A DNA stretch of 64,000 nt from Sphingorhabdus lutea (GTDB lineage: Bacteria; Pseudomonadota; Alphaproteobacteria; Sphingomonadales; Sphingomonadaceae): assembly GCF_001889025.1 (NCBI RefSeq), contig NZ_CP018154.1:1974501-2038500 (forward strand). The letters run 5' to 3'. Shown piece after piece: positions 36,487-46,104 of this stretch (the stretch's first letter is position 1; each line of letters starts with the position of its first letter). A program made the position numbers and the translations under genes. The notes under the pieces were generated by a model. It ran no database searches. It was not told where the DNA came from and saw only the letters and a program-made list of their open reading frames with translations.

Positions 36487-37137
36487 TCAGCGCGTTGCAT
36501 TATATTTAAATTGCTCTTCGGTCAGTTGAAAACCAATTAACAATTCAAAACTGGACCGCAAAATCGCCGATTTAACCGCAGGATCGGACATTGGATCAAC
36601 CGCAGCATCTGCATCGCCTGCACGCCGTTTACGGGTGATTTTATCAACTATATCCTCGGGTAAACGCGCCGCCACTGGGTCCAAATAACTGGCCGCTTTT
36701 GCTGGTGCAGATGCGCGATATTCGCCATCCGCAAACGAAATATCCACCGTGCCAATACGTTTGGCAACAACCGCGCTGCCGCCCTGCACCACGGTGGAAA
36801 AATAAGGTAGGCTGATGGTCCGTGCGCCGCGATTATCCGAACGACGTGCCTGCACCTCAAAATTTGCCTCAGTGTAAATTTTCTCGCCCTCTGAATTACA
36901 GGCAGAACGAACATTGGTAACCACCGCAACCACGTCTATAGCGCTGGCATCTTGGCTGGTCACGGGATCAAAAATGGTAATATCACCTGTTCCATCGGGA
37001 ATGGCGACCGCAGGACAGCCCGTGCGAGATGCGGTAATACCCACACCGCTGGAAACATCAATGTCACCATCGCCCCGGCAAGAGGCCAATAAAGGAATGG
37101 TCAATGATAATAAAATCAATTTTTTATTCAGCGTCAC
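36487..37137 (-). CDS. Putative lipoprotein of unknown function
   Basis: A 216 aa protein whose N-terminus is a lipoprotein signal peptide with lipobox LLASC, so Cys20 would be lipidated. The mature part contains SGVGITASRTGCPAVAIPDG, TISLPYFSTVVQGG and a C-terminal region rich in Lys/Arg. I recognise no domain. Two additional cysteines (in RTGCPA and SACNSEG) could form a disulfide in the periplasm. It has its own hairpin terminator and is divergent from ispH, so it is probably a single-gene unit. Confidence 0.7.
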   Translation of the reverse strand: MTLNKKLILLSLTIPLLASCRGDGDIDVSSGVGITASRTGCPAVAIPDGTGDITIFDPVTSQDASAIDVVAVVTNVRSACNSEGEKIYTEANFEVQARRSDNRGARTISLPYFSTVVQGGSAVVAKRIGTVDISFADGEYRASAPAKAASYLDPVAARLPEDIVDKITRKRRAGDADAAVDPMSDPAVKSAILRSSFELLIGFQLTEEQFKYNATR

Positions 37138-37335
37138 AATATCTGTCCTTATTCATTCATATTGGGTCAGCGCAGCCTCATCATATGAAACAACATCCCT
37201 ATCCCTTCATGAAATTTTCTACCTATCACCTTGTCCTTATCCATTGCAGCCCAGCCATGCAATAAGCCATATCAGGAATATGAAAGAATATTTCACCCCT
37301 TTATTGGCACAATATCCGCAAAAAAGCATGGATTT

Positions 37336-37365
37336 TTAACAAAATGATATTACATGCAATACATT
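37336..37365 (+). promoter_or_regulatory. Possible promoter for ispH
   Basis: TTAACA (37336-37341) and TACATT (37360-37365) are separated by 18 nt, with the start site expected about 30 nt before the ispH start. Matches are 5 of 6 and 4 of 6. This is a weak by-eye call. Confidence 0.3.
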
Positions 37366-37399
37366 GATAACATGACCTGTAAATGAATGAGGTGACATT

Positions 37400-38356
37400 T
37401 TGACCGATTCAACCAAAATGCCGATGAAAATCTTGCTTGCTGCACCGCGCGGTTTTTGTGCCGGTGTGGACCGCGCGATTAAAATTGTCGAACTTGCCTT
37501 AAAAAAACATGGGGCGCCGGTTTATGTGCGCCATGAAATTGTGCATAATAAATATGTTGTGGATGATTTGCGGGCAAAGGGCGCAATTTTCGTTGAGGAA
37601 TTGGACGAAGTGCCATCGGGCGCCCATGTTATTTTTTCGGCTCATGGAGTTCCGAAATCCGTACCAATTGACGCGCAAAACCGCAATCTTGAATATTTTG
37701 ACGCCACCTGCCCGCTTGTGTCAAAGGTGCATAGACAGGCAGAGCGGCAGGTTGCTGCTGGACGGCATATCTTATTTATTGGCCATGCCAATCATCCAGA
37801 GGTTATCGGCACATTTGGTCAAGTGGCCAATGGCATGATGACATTGATTGAAACCAAAGAAGATGCCGAAAAAATTGAAGTGCAAGATCCTGAAAATCTC
37901 GCATTTTTGACGCAGACTACTCTGTCCGTTGATGATACGACCGAAATTATCAATATTTTACAGACCAGATTTCCTCAAATAGTCGCGCCCAAGGGCGAGG
38001 ATATTTGCTATGCAACATCCAACAGGCAAGATGCCGTTAAAAAAATAGCACGGAATAGCGATGTTTTATTGGTCATTGGTGCACCCAACAGCTCCAATTC
38101 CATGCGATTGGTGGAATTGGCCGCGCGGATGGGTTGCGAAGCAAAATTGGTGCAACGCGCAGATGAAATTTTATTTAATTGGCCCGAAAGCGTCAAAGTA
38201 ATTGGCTTAACCGCCGGGGCATCTGCGCCGGAAATATTGGTTCAAGAGGTGATTGACCGTATTGCCACCAAATATGAATTGGAAATTGAAACCATTCAAA
38301 CGGTTGAAGAAAATATCGCCTTTAAACTTCCCAAACAGCTTGAGACTGCGGCATAA
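37400..38356 (+). CDS. ispH: 4-hydroxy-3-methylbut-2-enyl diphosphate reductase IspH
   Basis: The last step of the MEP isoprenoid pathway, an Fe-S enzyme making IPP and DMAPP. The three cluster cysteines are visible: Cys20 in [13 protein letters not shown], Cys104 in [10 protein letters not shown] and Cys203 in [25 protein letters not shown] is near the C-terminus. The start is taken as TTG at 37400 because GAGGTG lies 5 nt upstream; ATGs at 37418 and 37424 are alternatives. It is followed by thrB after one base and then rnhA, which suggests a small operon. Confidence 0.95.
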   Translation: MTDSTKMPMKILLAAPRGFCAGVDRAIKIVELALKKHGAPVYVRHEIVHNKYVVDDLRAKGAIFVEELDEVPSGAHVIFSAHGVPKSVPIDAQNRNLEYFDATCPLVSKVHRQAERQVAAGRHILFIGHANHPEVIGTFGQVANGMMTLIETKEDAEKIEVQDPENLAFLTQTTLSVDDTTEIINILQTRFPQIVAPKGEDICYATSNRQDAVKKIARNSDVLLVIGAPNSSNSMRLVELAARMGCEAKLVQRADEILFNWPESVKVIGLTAGASAPEILVQEVIDRIATKYELEIETIQTVEENIAFKLPKQLETAA

Positions 38357-38357
38357 T

Positions 38358-39317
38358 ATGGCTGTATTTACGCAGGTTTCGGCCGAACAAGTCGATTTAT
38401 TTTTAGAAAATTTTGATGCCGGCAATTTAATAAGCTTAAAAGGCATTGCCGAGGGTGTTGAAAATAGCAATTTCCTGTTGGAAACCGATAAAGCCCGATA
38501 TATTTTGACCATTTATGAACAACGGGTCGATGTGAATGATTTGCCCTATTATATCTCCTTGCTTGATCATTTAAGCACCTCTAACTGCCCCGTTCCCGCC
38601 TTTATTAAGGATAAATCGGGTAATGTGGTTCAACAAATTGCGGGAAAATCGGCATGTCTTATTGAATTTATGGAGGGCGTATCGCTTCAACATCCGACCG
38701 AAAAATTGGCGCTTGAGGCGGGCAAGGCTATGGGCCAAATGCATCTTGCAGCGCATGGATTTACACAACAACGTGAAAATAAAATGGGCCAAGCGCATTG
38801 GGCCAATTTGCTGGCATCATGTGAGAAAGAGGCCCGAGACAGCTTTGGCGATGAATTGATCGACAATATGAAATTGGAATGTGGTTTTTTAGAGGCTTAT
38901 TGGCCAAAATCCCTCCCCAAATCCACCATACATGCCGATTACTTTCCTGACAATCTTTTGATATTAAATGAAAAAGTAAATGCAATTATAGATTTTTATT
39001 TCGCGTGTAGCGACATTGCATTATTTGACGTTGCCATCGCGCACAGCGCATGGTCGTTTCATTCTGAAACAAATATCTACCAAGAAAATATTGGCAATAT
39101 GTTTTTATTGGGTTATCAACAACATCGCATATTAAGTGACGAAGAAAAAACAATGTTCACCATATTATGCAGGGGCGCATCGATGCGATTTTTTCTATCG
39201 CGTCTATATGATTGGATTAACACACCGCCATCGGCTTTGGTGATGCGTAAAGATCCTTTAATATATTATAGGCGGCTGCAGCATTATATTGAACATGGGG
39301 TAAAATGGCCAAATTAG
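38358..39317 (+). CDS. thrB: Homoserine kinase (ThrB, APH-fold type)
   Basis: Phosphorylates homoserine in threonine synthesis. It belongs to the aminoglycoside-phosphotransferase-fold ThrB group of alphaproteobacteria and pseudomonads. The N-terminus reads [16 protein letters not shown], followed by [15 protein letters not shown]. The catalytic loop is [13 protein letters not shown] (HxDxxxxN) and the metal site is [10 protein letters not shown]. The start is the ATG at 38358, one base after the ispH stop, giving 319-320 aa; an earlier frame inside ispH is not used. Its 3' end overlaps rnhA by 13 nt. Confidence 0.93.
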   Translation: MAVFTQVSAEQVDLFLENFDAGNLISLKGIAEGVENSNFLLETDKARYILTIYEQRVDVNDLPYYISLLDHLSTSNCPVPAFIKDKSGNVVQQIAGKSACLIEFMEGVSLQHPTEKLALEAGKAMGQMHLAAHGFTQQRENKMGQAHWANLLASCEKEARDSFGDELIDNMKLECGFLEAYWPKSLPKSTIHADYFPDNLLILNEKVNAIIDFYFACSDIALFDVAIAHSAWSFHSETNIYQENIGNMFLLGYQQHRILSDEEKTMFTILCRGASMRFFLSRLYDWINTPPSALVMRKDPLIYYRRLQHYIEHGVKWPN

Positions 39318-39754
39318 TTGAAATTTACACCGATGGCGCGTGCAAGGGAAATCCTGGACCGGGTGGTTGGGGCGCGATTATTCGCTATGGCAAGCATGAA
39401 AAAGAAATTTCCGGCCATGAAGGCGAAACCACCAATAACCGCATGGAAATGATGGCCGCGATAAAGGCGTTAAATATTTTAATCGAACCTTGCGACGTGC
39501 AATTATATACTGACAGCAAATATTTATGCGATGGCATGAACCGTTGGATTGACGGATGGAAACGCAATGGCTGGAAAAATGCATCCAAAAAACCGGTTAA
39601 AAACGCCGATTTGTGGCATGAATTGATTGAAGCAATAAAGCGTCATCAGGTAACATGGAATTGGGTAAAGGGTCATGCTGGCCATGCTGAAAATGAACGC
39701 GCCGATGCTTTGGCGACAAGCGCGGCAGATGAAGCCGCCGCGTTGATAAATTAA
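39305..39754 (+). CDS. rnhA: Ribonuclease HI
   Basis: Degrades the RNA strand of RNA-DNA hybrids. The metal-binding carboxylates appear in [18 protein letters not shown] (first Asp), [12 protein letters not shown] (Glu) and [12 protein letters not shown] (second Asp), with the last Asp in ENERADALA. The basic handle region [16 protein letters not shown] is present. At 149 aa it is full length. It begins within the end of thrB. Confidence 0.96.
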   Translation: MAKLVEIYTDGACKGNPGPGGWGAIIRYGKHEKEISGHEGETTNNRMEMMAAIKALNILIEPCDVQLYTDSKYLCDGMNRWIDGWKRNGWKNASKKPVKNADLWHELIEAIKRHQVTWNWVKGHAGHAENERADALATSAADEAAALIN

Positions 39755-39803
39755 ACCAGCTAATCAATTAAAATTCAGGCCAAAATATTATATGGCCATT
39801 TGA

Positions 39804-39980
39804 CTATTCTGCCTCGCGAATTTCAGCAGTAGGTCCATTTTTCTGAATTGATTCAATGGCGTTTAGGGCAGATTTTTTGCTACTATATCCCTCGGTCCAA
39901 AACATTGTTTCGCTATTATATTTAAAATAGGCGACATGCTCACCCTTTTTATTTTTTTTAATTTCAAAATAATGTGCCAT
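39804..39980 (-). CDS. YegP-family (DUF1508) small protein
   Basis: A 58 aa ORF reading M-A-H-Y-F-E-I-K-K-N-K-K-G-E-H at the start, then FKYNSETMFWTEGYSSK and ALNAIESIQKN. This is the single DUF1508/YegP repeat: a beta strand with FEI-K, a G-E-x-x-WTEGY-like turn and an S-x-x-S-A-x-x-x-I-x-x-V/I-helix. AGAGGA precedes the ATG at a good distance. The function of YegP proteins is unknown; E. coli YegP has two such repeats. It converges with rnhA. The FAD oxidoreductase upstream is on the same strand, 121 nt away. Confidence 0.75.
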   Translation of the reverse strand: MAHYFEIKKNKKGEHVAYFKYNSETMFWTEGYSSKKSALNAIESIQKNGPTAEIREAE

Positions 39981-40101
39981 GATTTTTCCTCTCTTGACGA
40001 TAATTATTGCAACAATATATCAATAAAAATATGTGGGGTGCAAATATTATATTGAGTAATTACATTATTTTATACCATTTTACACCGGATTAAATTTTTG
40101 T

Positions 40102-41238
40102 TCAAAACCTTGCCGGTGAATATTGAATATTATCAATTATGGGGATATTTTGCGCCATTCTATCCACTCTATTTTCACCAAATATAAATTCACTTAATTT
40201 TCTCGCAGCAAGGGCGGCAATTGCAGGCGATGTTTGAATGCCAAATCCACCCTGTCCAGCCAACCAGAAAAAATGATCATTGCCTTTATCCGCGCCAATA
40301 ATGGGCAATCTGTCGGGTGCAAAACTGCGCAGCCCCGCCCATTTAGTCACCATTTTTTTTATCGGCCAATTCACCACTTTTTGAAACCTGTCTATGGCAA
40401 TTGCAACGTCCATTTCATCGGCCGATACATCACATGGCGGGGATGCGGTTTCATCATGCGGGCTTAGCCAAATATGATTTTTACCACTATCTTTAAAATA
40501 AAAACTGCCATCCAATCCCAAGATTAAGGGGGTGGGCATGTCATCTTGTCGTTCCACCTCCAATTCAATCATGGTGCGCCGATATGGACGGATGGATAAA
40601 GGGTTGATGCCGCAATTTTGTGCCACATTATCCGCCCATGCTCCGGCCGCATTCACCAATATTTTGGCGGTGAAATGCGCCCCCTTTATATCAACATGCC
40701 ATTGCCCATTTTTCCATATAGCCTTTAATAATTCAGCATTACATTTAATATCAATTTGCTTTTTTCGTGCTTGGCGCAAAAATGAATGATGCAATGCGGC
40801 GACATTTATATCCCGGCAATTTGGTTCCCAAATACCAATATCCCATTCGCCGCGCAGACCGGAAATTTTTGTCTCAATTTGCGCTTTATTTACCAATTCA
40901 TATGCAAAATTTGACATTTCATATGCAGTTAAAAATTTTTGCCTTTGCCCGTCATCCAGCTTAGTTCCAATATGCAGCGCACCCCGATTGGATAAAAAAC
41001 CCTCTTCATTAAAATCTTTTGGCGGCGTCATTAAAAATTGCCCCGATGCGCTGGTCAATGGTTCGACCAATGGCCCGCCATAGCTTTCGGACCAAAATGC
41101 GGCGGAACGGCCCGTTGAGTGCCGCCCTGGCATATCCTCCATCTCACATAATGCAATGTTCAAATTATCAGGCAGAAAGGCCGCAAGGCTGCCCCCCGCA
41201 ATGCCTGCGCCAATAATTATTATGTCATAATCGCTCAT
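40102..41238 (-). CDS. FAD-dependent oxidoreductase (DadA/glycine-oxidase-like)
   Basis: A 378 aa flavoprotein of the DAO superfamily. The N-terminus has the Rossmann dinucleotide motif IIIIGAGIAGGSLAAFL, followed by HSTGRSAAFWSESYGG, the conserved area next to the flavin. ILVNAAGAWADNVA is the second FAD motif and PIIGADKGNDHFFWLAGQGGFGIQTSPA is the C-terminal flavin site. The substrate is unknown; amino acids or 2-hydroxyacids are typical of the family. The upstream alpha/beta hydrolase gene ends 18 nt before it, so the two are probably cotranscribed. Confidence 0.82.
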   Translation of the reverse strand: MSDYDIIIIGAGIAGGSLAAFLPDNLNIALCEMEDMPGRHSTGRSAAFWSESYGGPLVEPLTSASGQFLMTPPKDFNEEGFLSNRGALHIGTKLDDGQRQKFLTAYEMSNFAYELVNKAQIETKISGLRGEWDIGIWEPNCRDINVAALHHSFLRQARKKQIDIKCNAELLKAIWKNGQWHVDIKGAHFTAKILVNAAGAWADNVAQNCGINPLSIRPYRRTMIELEVERQDDMPTPLILGLDGSFYFKDSGKNHIWLSPHDETASPPCDVSADEMDVAIAIDRFQKVVNWPIKKMVTKWAGLRSFAPDRLPIIGADKGNDHFFWLAGQGGFGIQTSPAIAALAARKLSEFIFGENRVDRMAQNIPIIDNIQYSPARF

Positions 41239-41256
41239 GCGTTAGGCCAATATCAA

Positions 41257-42228
41257 TCAACTATGCTTTTGAATAAAATCAAAAATTTCGCCCATCACCT
41301 TGTCCCTGACCGGATCGGCTTCCCGCAATAATTCATGCGCGGCCTCTTTTCCATATAGCACCAATTTTGCATTGGGCATACGTTTAGCATCTTTAATAAT
41401 GCGTCCCGTATCTACCAATTTATCATTTGTAGTGGCCAATATCAAAGTAGGCGTTTTTATTGCCCCCATAATGGTATCATTGTCCAAATCATGAACTGAT
41501 TGCATGGCGCGTTCAACCCAATGCCAACTGCCCGGGCCTAATTTCACCTCTGGCCGTTCCCCCCACCAGAAAATTTCATCATCATAACGCTCTGCATCAT
41601 GCGTTAAAATTCTCGACCTCATCGATTCCGGCGATAATGGTTTCTCACTTACTTTCCATGCTGGTTTTTCGCCCCTGCCCAATGCAACCATCATTTTTAC
41701 AGCAAAATGATTAAACCAGCGCGGCATACCGCCCGATTGCATAGATAGCATAGGCGCTGATAAAATCACCATATCAGGGTTTATTTTTTTCTCTGCCAAT
41801 GCGCGGACAGCCAAATGCCCGCCCATGCTGTGCGCAACAACAATATGCGGCCCTACATTATTCGCCGCCCATTTTTCATAAAAACCGGTTAAATCGTCAA
41901 TCCATGTGGAAAAATCATCAATATAACCAACATTTTGATCGGCCAATAACCGACCGGAAAGCCCCTGCCCACGCCAATCAATTGCCGTTACATTTAATCC
42001 ATTTTCGGAAAATTGAACCAAGGTTTCCAAATATTTTTCATAATGATCACCGCGACCGGGCAAAAATAATAAAGACCCCTTGGGCTTAATAGAGTCAATA
42101 GAATCAGGCTGTTGTTTATTTGCCTTTATATCGATTCGTCTAATCAACCACCCATCATTGGCACTCCAAAGGCTTTCACTCGCATTAACTGGTATTTTAC
42201 GGCCATTAAATTTAACTTTATTGTTCAT
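41257..42228 (-). CDS. Alpha/beta hydrolase (lysophospholipase-like)
   Basis: A 323 aa serine hydrolase. The nucleophile elbow is VAHSMGGHLA (Ser134). Before it are FLPGRGDHYEKYLETL and the oxyanion-region TAIDWRGQGLSGR. The catalytic Asp and His are likely in LATTNDKLVDTGR and YGKEAAHELLRE. The pattern resembles PldB-type lysophospholipase/monoacylglycerol lipase proteins. There is no signal peptide, so it is probably cytoplasmic. It is divergent from the pilus operon and likely in one unit with the FAD oxidoreductase downstream. Confidence 0.82.
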   Translation of the reverse strand: MNNKVKFNGRKIPVNASESLWSANDGWLIRRIDIKANKQQPDSIDSIKPKGSLLFLPGRGDHYEKYLETLVQFSENGLNVTAIDWRGQGLSGRLLADQNVGYIDDFSTWIDDLTGFYEKWAANNVGPHIVVAHSMGGHLAVRALAEKKINPDMVILSAPMLSMQSGGMPRWFNHFAVKMMVALGRGEKPAWKVSEKPLSPESMRSRILTHDAERYDDEIFWWGERPEVKLGPGSWHWVERAMQSVHDLDNDTIMGAIKTPTLILATTNDKLVDTGRIIKDAKRMPNAKLVLYGKEAAHELLREADPVRDKVMGEIFDFIQKHS

Positions 42229-42311
42229 TTGCGAATTTCCGTTTCTTTTTTTTTACAATCCTTTGGCCGTAGTTACTATTTGGTAAGTATTGATGGTTAA
42301 TAGTCATATTC

Positions 42312-42785
42312 ATGACTGAAACATATATACAATACGCCCTTGGGGTCTTTTTAGGAATCAACCTATGCTATTGCATATATACCGATTTCAAATCTAGGCT
42401 AATCTATAATTATATCACTTTGCCTATTGCGCTTGCAGCGCCAATTTATTGGTATGCAACAGGCGACACTTCTTTTTCAGCCATCGCAACACATCTTGCC
42501 ATTGGGATAGGAACATTCCTATTTTATTCCATTTTCCATAAATTTGGATGGATGGGCGGCGGCGATGTTAAATTATTTGCCGCTTTGGCATTTTGGTTTG
42601 ATTTCGTCACCGTGGCAAAAATGCTTTTATACGCCGCTGTTTGTGGCGGGCTATTAACCGTTCTTTTGTTGATGTGGCATATCGCATTCAAATCAAAGAG
42701 AAAATTACAAATCCCATATGGGGTTGCAATCGCTGTGTCCGCTTTATGGACAGTCAGTGAACGAATTTTTAACCATTTTACGTGA
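42312..42785 (+). CDS. cpaA: Prepilin peptidase CpaA (type IVb/Tad)
   Basis: A small polytopic aspartyl protease that processes Flp prepilins. It has several hydrophobic segments and the family motif GGGDVKLFAALAFW (GxGD). The other catalytic Asp lies in YTDFKSRLIYNY near residue 25. At 157 aa it has the short, A24-type layout without an N-methylation domain. It is the first gene of the Tad cluster; cpaB follows after 45 nt with its own TAGGAGG ribosome site. Confidence 0.9.
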   Translation: MTETYIQYALGVFLGINLCYCIYTDFKSRLIYNYITLPIALAAPIYWYATGDTSFSAIATHLAIGIGTFLFYSIFHKFGWMGGGDVKLFAALAFWFDFVTVAKMLLYAAVCGGLLTVLLLMWHIAFKSKRKLQIPYGVAIAVSALWTVSERIFNHFT

Positions 42786-42830
42786 ATAAGGGTGTCTCAA
42801 CCGAAGGACCCTTAGGAGGCCAAGTTCGTC

Positions 42831-43817
42831 ATGGATAAGAAAAAAGTAATATTGCTGGTCGGTGCGATTGTTTTCGCAATGTTTGCAGCATTTATGGCAA
42901 AAAGTTTGTGGTCAGGCTCTTCTGCGCCTGTTGCTCAAGCACAAAAGCCAGCCGCGCCCAGCGGCCCAATGATATTGGTGGCGACTCGTTCGTTGCCAGT
43001 TGGCACTATTATTACGGCGGACAGCTATCGCTATCAGCCTTGGCCAAAGGACCTTATCGAAGAAGCCTATTTTGTAAAAAAAGGCGAAGCAGGTGCGAAT
43101 CTGGCGCAAGAGCTTGATGGTACGGTTGTGCGCAACCCCATTACCGCTGGTCAACCGATTACAAAAGGTGCTTTGGTTGCACCTGGCGATCGCGGTTTCC
43201 TTGCGGCGGCGCTTGGCCCTGGCATGCGCGCAGTGACTGTTCCTGTATCGGCATTAACCGGTGTAGCAGGATTTGTCTTCCCTGGTGACCGTGTAGATTT
43301 GGTTCTAACGCAAAAGGTAAATGGTGTTGAGGGGCCGACATTAAATGTTTCGGAAACCATCATTCGCAACATGCGCGTGCTGGCAACCGATCAAAGAGCA
43401 CAGCCCAGCCTTGATGATAAGGGTAATACTGTGGTTAATTCTTATAAATTGGTCACTTTAGAAGCCACTCCGCGTATCGCAGAAAAAATCTCCGTTGCGC
43501 AAACCATTGGCACAATCAGCCTCTCCCTTCGTTCACTTGCCGATAATAGCGCCGCGATTGAAAGCGCCCTTGCATCAGGCAATTTGAACATTCCAAAAGG
43601 CGCAAGCCGCGAGGAAGAAGAAAAAATCCTACGTGGGCTGGCCCAAAAGCCAACATCTGGAAAAACTTCATATTCAACAGGCGGTGATGTCTCTCGTTTC
43701 CAACGCAGCACCATCCCCCCAATGACCGCAAAACAACAAGAAAAAATTGAGGAAATAAGAAAAGGCCCGGTCGTGAACATCTCACGCGGCGGCAACAGAC
43801 AACAAGTAGAATTTTAA
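42831..43817 (+). CDS. cpaB: Pilus assembly protein CpaB (RcpC)
   Basis: A 328 aa envelope protein of the Tad pilus. One N-terminal membrane segment is at about 5-27. It is followed by a SAF domain (VATRSLPVGTIITADSYR) and the conserved ALGPGMRAVTVPVSALTGVAGFVFPGDRVD region, visible as GMRAVTVPV and GFVFPGDRVD. The C-terminal third is charged. CpaB probably guides or stabilises the secretin. Its stop is 48 nt before the CpaC start. Confidence 0.92.
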   Translation: MDKKKVILLVGAIVFAMFAAFMAKSLWSGSSAPVAQAQKPAAPSGPMILVATRSLPVGTIITADSYRYQPWPKDLIEEAYFVKKGEAGANLAQELDGTVVRNPITAGQPITKGALVAPGDRGFLAAALGPGMRAVTVPVSALTGVAGFVFPGDRVDLVLTQKVNGVEGPTLNVSETIIRNMRVLATDQRAQPSLDDKGNTVVNSYKLVTLEATPRIAEKISVAQTIGTISLSLRSLADNSAAIESALASGNLNIPKGASREEEEKILRGLAQKPTSGKTSYSTGGDVSRFQRSTIPPMTAKQQEKIEEIRKGPVVNISRGGNRQQVEF

Positions 43818-43865
43818 TTGGAACGTCTGATGACCATCCTCAATAAAAAAGACAGGAATTATGCG

Positions 43866-45461
43866 ATGAAAACCCGCTTTTTAAGCTCAGCCACCGCGAT
43901 GGCAATGTCGCTATCGGTATTGGCCTCTGCAACTATTGCCCTGCCATTTAGCGTCAGCGCCCAAGCGGCAGAACCAGTATTGCTGTCCATTGGGAATGGT
44001 AAACAGGTTAATCTGACCAGTGCGATTACCGATATTGTGGTTGCCGATCCGCGTATTGCCGATGTTGATGTTAAATCACCGCGTCAAATTTATATTTTCG
44101 GTAAAGCGGCTGGTGAAACAACGGTATATGCAACCAATGCGGCGGGTAAAACAGTTTATCAGGTCACGATTAGAGTGGGCCAAAATATCGAAAATGTTGA
44201 CGATATGTTTGCTCTGGCCATGCCTGATGCACAGGTGAATATCACCAAATTAAATGGTGTATATTTGCTTACCGGAACCGTTGCCCAACCCGAAGATGCC
44301 GCCGAAGCGGAATCATTGTTAAAGGCATTTTCCGGTGATGTTCAGGTGGTGAACCGTTTGAAAACCGCCACCCCAATGCAGGTGAATTTACAGGTCCGCA
44401 TTGCCGAGGTCAGCCGTTCTCTATCTAAAGCAATCACCTCTAATTTGGTGACGCGGGATAATACAAATGGTTTCCAATTTGGTTTAGCCCGTGGCCGCAA
44501 CGCGGTTACCATTGGCGATGTTGATACATCTTCCTTGCCACTTGTTGATGCGTCGTCAAATTATGGGTTGCCCGCTGGTTCACTCAGCCTGCCCTTTGAT
44601 CCTGCAACCGGACAATTTGTGACTGGTGGTCGGGCTGTTACATTTAACAACCCCACAACAGGGGCAAGCGCAATTGCCGGCATCGCGACATTATTTGGCA
44701 TGGATGTTGGCGCGGCATTGGATGCTTCTGAACAAGCAGGTTTAATCACCACATTGGCACAACCAAATTTGACAACTGTTTCGGGTGAAACTGCCAACTT
44801 CTTGGCTGGCGGCCAATTCCCCATTCCCGTATCATCTGGTCTTGGTTCAACATCGGTTGAATTTAGAAATTATGGTGTCAGCTTAACCTACACGCCAACC
44901 GTTTTATCCGATGGCCGCATTTCATTGCGCGTAAAGCCAGAGGTTTCGGATATTTCAAGCCAAGGCGCTGTGCGTATCAATGGTTTGGAAATCCCTGCCC
45001 TGACCACGCGAACCGTTGAAACCACGGTGGAGCTTGGCTCTGGCCAAAGCTTTATGATTGGCGGGTTAATCAGCAATAGCATGCAAAGTTCGGTCGATAA
45101 AATGCCCGGCGCTGGCGATATTCCCATTTTGGGTAGCTTGTTCAAATCAAATGGCTGGCGCAAAAATGAAACCGAATTGATGATTATTGTGACGCCATAT
45201 TTGGTGAAGCCTGTTTCGGAAAGTGAAATTGTCTTGCCGACCGATGGTTTTGAATCTCCCAATGATTTGGAACGGTTATTATTGGGCAAAGTTTCCAAGA
45301 AAAATGCGGACGTCAAACGTCCAGGTCCCACGGTCCAAACCGAAACGGTGACCGATCCTGGATTTAATGCCCCACCACAATCATCTGCGCCTGTGTCTGG
45401 TCAAAAAAACACCGCGCCTAGCAATAATGCATCAACCCCTGGCTTCAGCTTTAATAATTGA
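43866..45461 (+). CDS. cpaC: Pilus secretin CpaC (RcpA)
   Basis: The outer-membrane secretin of the Tad pilus. I start at the ATG at 43866 (M-K-T-R-F-L) because a signal peptide follows at once and CAGGA lies upstream; in-frame ATG 43830 and TTG 43818 give leaders without that. An N-terminal pilus-associated domain (KQVNLTSAITDIVVADPRIADV) precedes the secretin core. The core has QPNLTTVSGETANFLAGGQFP and YTPTVLSDGRISLRVKPEV, and ends with MIGGLIS and ELMIIVTPYLVKPV. The mature part ends in a Pro/Asn/Ser tail. The product is 531 aa. Confidence 0.93.
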   Translation: MKTRFLSSATAMAMSLSVLASATIALPFSVSAQAAEPVLLSIGNGKQVNLTSAITDIVVADPRIADVDVKSPRQIYIFGKAAGETTVYATNAAGKTVYQVTIRVGQNIENVDDMFALAMPDAQVNITKLNGVYLLTGTVAQPEDAAEAESLLKAFSGDVQVVNRLKTATPMQVNLQVRIAEVSRSLSKAITSNLVTRDNTNGFQFGLARGRNAVTIGDVDTSSLPLVDASSNYGLPAGSLSLPFDPATGQFVTGGRAVTFNNPTTGASAIAGIATLFGMDVGAALDASEQAGLITTLAQPNLTTVSGETANFLAGGQFPIPVSSGLGSTSVEFRNYGVSLTYTPTVLSDGRISLRVKPEVSDISSQGAVRINGLEIPALTTRTVETTVELGSGQSFMIGGLISNSMQSSVDKMPGAGDIPILGSLFKSNGWRKNETELMIIVTPYLVKPVSESEIVLPTDGFESPNDLERLLLGKVSKKNADVKRPGPTVQTETVTDPGFNAPPQSSAPVSGQKNTAPSNNASTPGFSFNN

Positions 45462-45487
45462 TCTGAAACAAATTTAGGAGAATAGAC

Positions 45488-46102
45488 ATGAAAGTCAGAA
45501 ATTTCTTATTCGCCATCTTGGCCGGATCAACTGTTGCAGCATGTGGCGGCGCTCCATCATCCGGCCTATATTCCGTGCATCAACCCGTTGTAACCCGTAC
45601 AAATTACGTATTGGACGTTAATGTTGATGGCAATGGCGCAATTTCAGGACGCGAAGCAGTGCGCGCTGCGGAATGGATGGAGGCCCTTGGCCTTGGCTAT
45701 GGCGACAAAATTGCTATTGATGCGGGGGATAATCGTAATGGATATGGATCAAAACAATCATTGGCAGAAATGGCATCGCGCCATGGCATGTTAATATCCG
45801 AAACTGCGCCAGTAACCCCGGGATATATTGCACCAGGAACGGTTCGTATCGTGGTTAGCCGCTCTACCGCAGCTGTGCCATCCTGCCCAGATTGGAGCAC
45901 ATCAACCGATTCCAATTTCAATGGCGGAAATCATTCCAATCATGGATGCGCCATGAACAGCAATTTGGCAGCCATGGTTGCCGACCCAGAAGATTTAGTG
46001 CGCGGCCGCGAGGATAATCGCAACCAAGCACGCGATAAAACAAAGGCAGTTGATGCCTATCGCGCAAAAGCAAAAACAACCGGAAGCGCAGGAGGTAATT
46101 AA
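45488..46102 (+). CDS. cpaD: Pilus biogenesis lipoprotein CpaD
   Basis: A 204 aa lipoprotein with lipobox VAACGG (Cys20). It has the CpaD features of a repeated Asp/Asn-containing N-terminal segment and VRIVVSRSTAAVPSCPDWS, the conserved SCPDW stretch. This is followed by SNHGCAMNSNLAAMVADPEDLVRG, the C-N-L-A-x-M-V-A-D-P-x-D-L motif. Family members sit in the outer membrane or periplasm near the secretin. ATAGGAGAATAGAC precedes the ATG. It is followed by cpaE after 2 nt. Confidence 0.9.
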   Translation: MKVRNFLFAILAGSTVAACGGAPSSGLYSVHQPVVTRTNYVLDVNVDGNGAISGREAVRAAEWMEALGLGYGDKIAIDAGDNRNGYGSKQSLAEMASRHGMLISETAPVTPGYIAPGTVRIVVSRSTAAVPSCPDWSTSTDSNFNGGNHSNHGCAMNSNLAAMVADPEDLVRGREDNRNQARDKTKAVDAYRAKAKTTGSAGGN

Positions 46103-46104
46103 TC

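Noticed and set aside
43818..43865. Alternative TTG and ATG starts for cpaC
   Set aside because: A signal peptide begins directly at 43866 with a ribosome site; earlier starts would add a charged leader before it.
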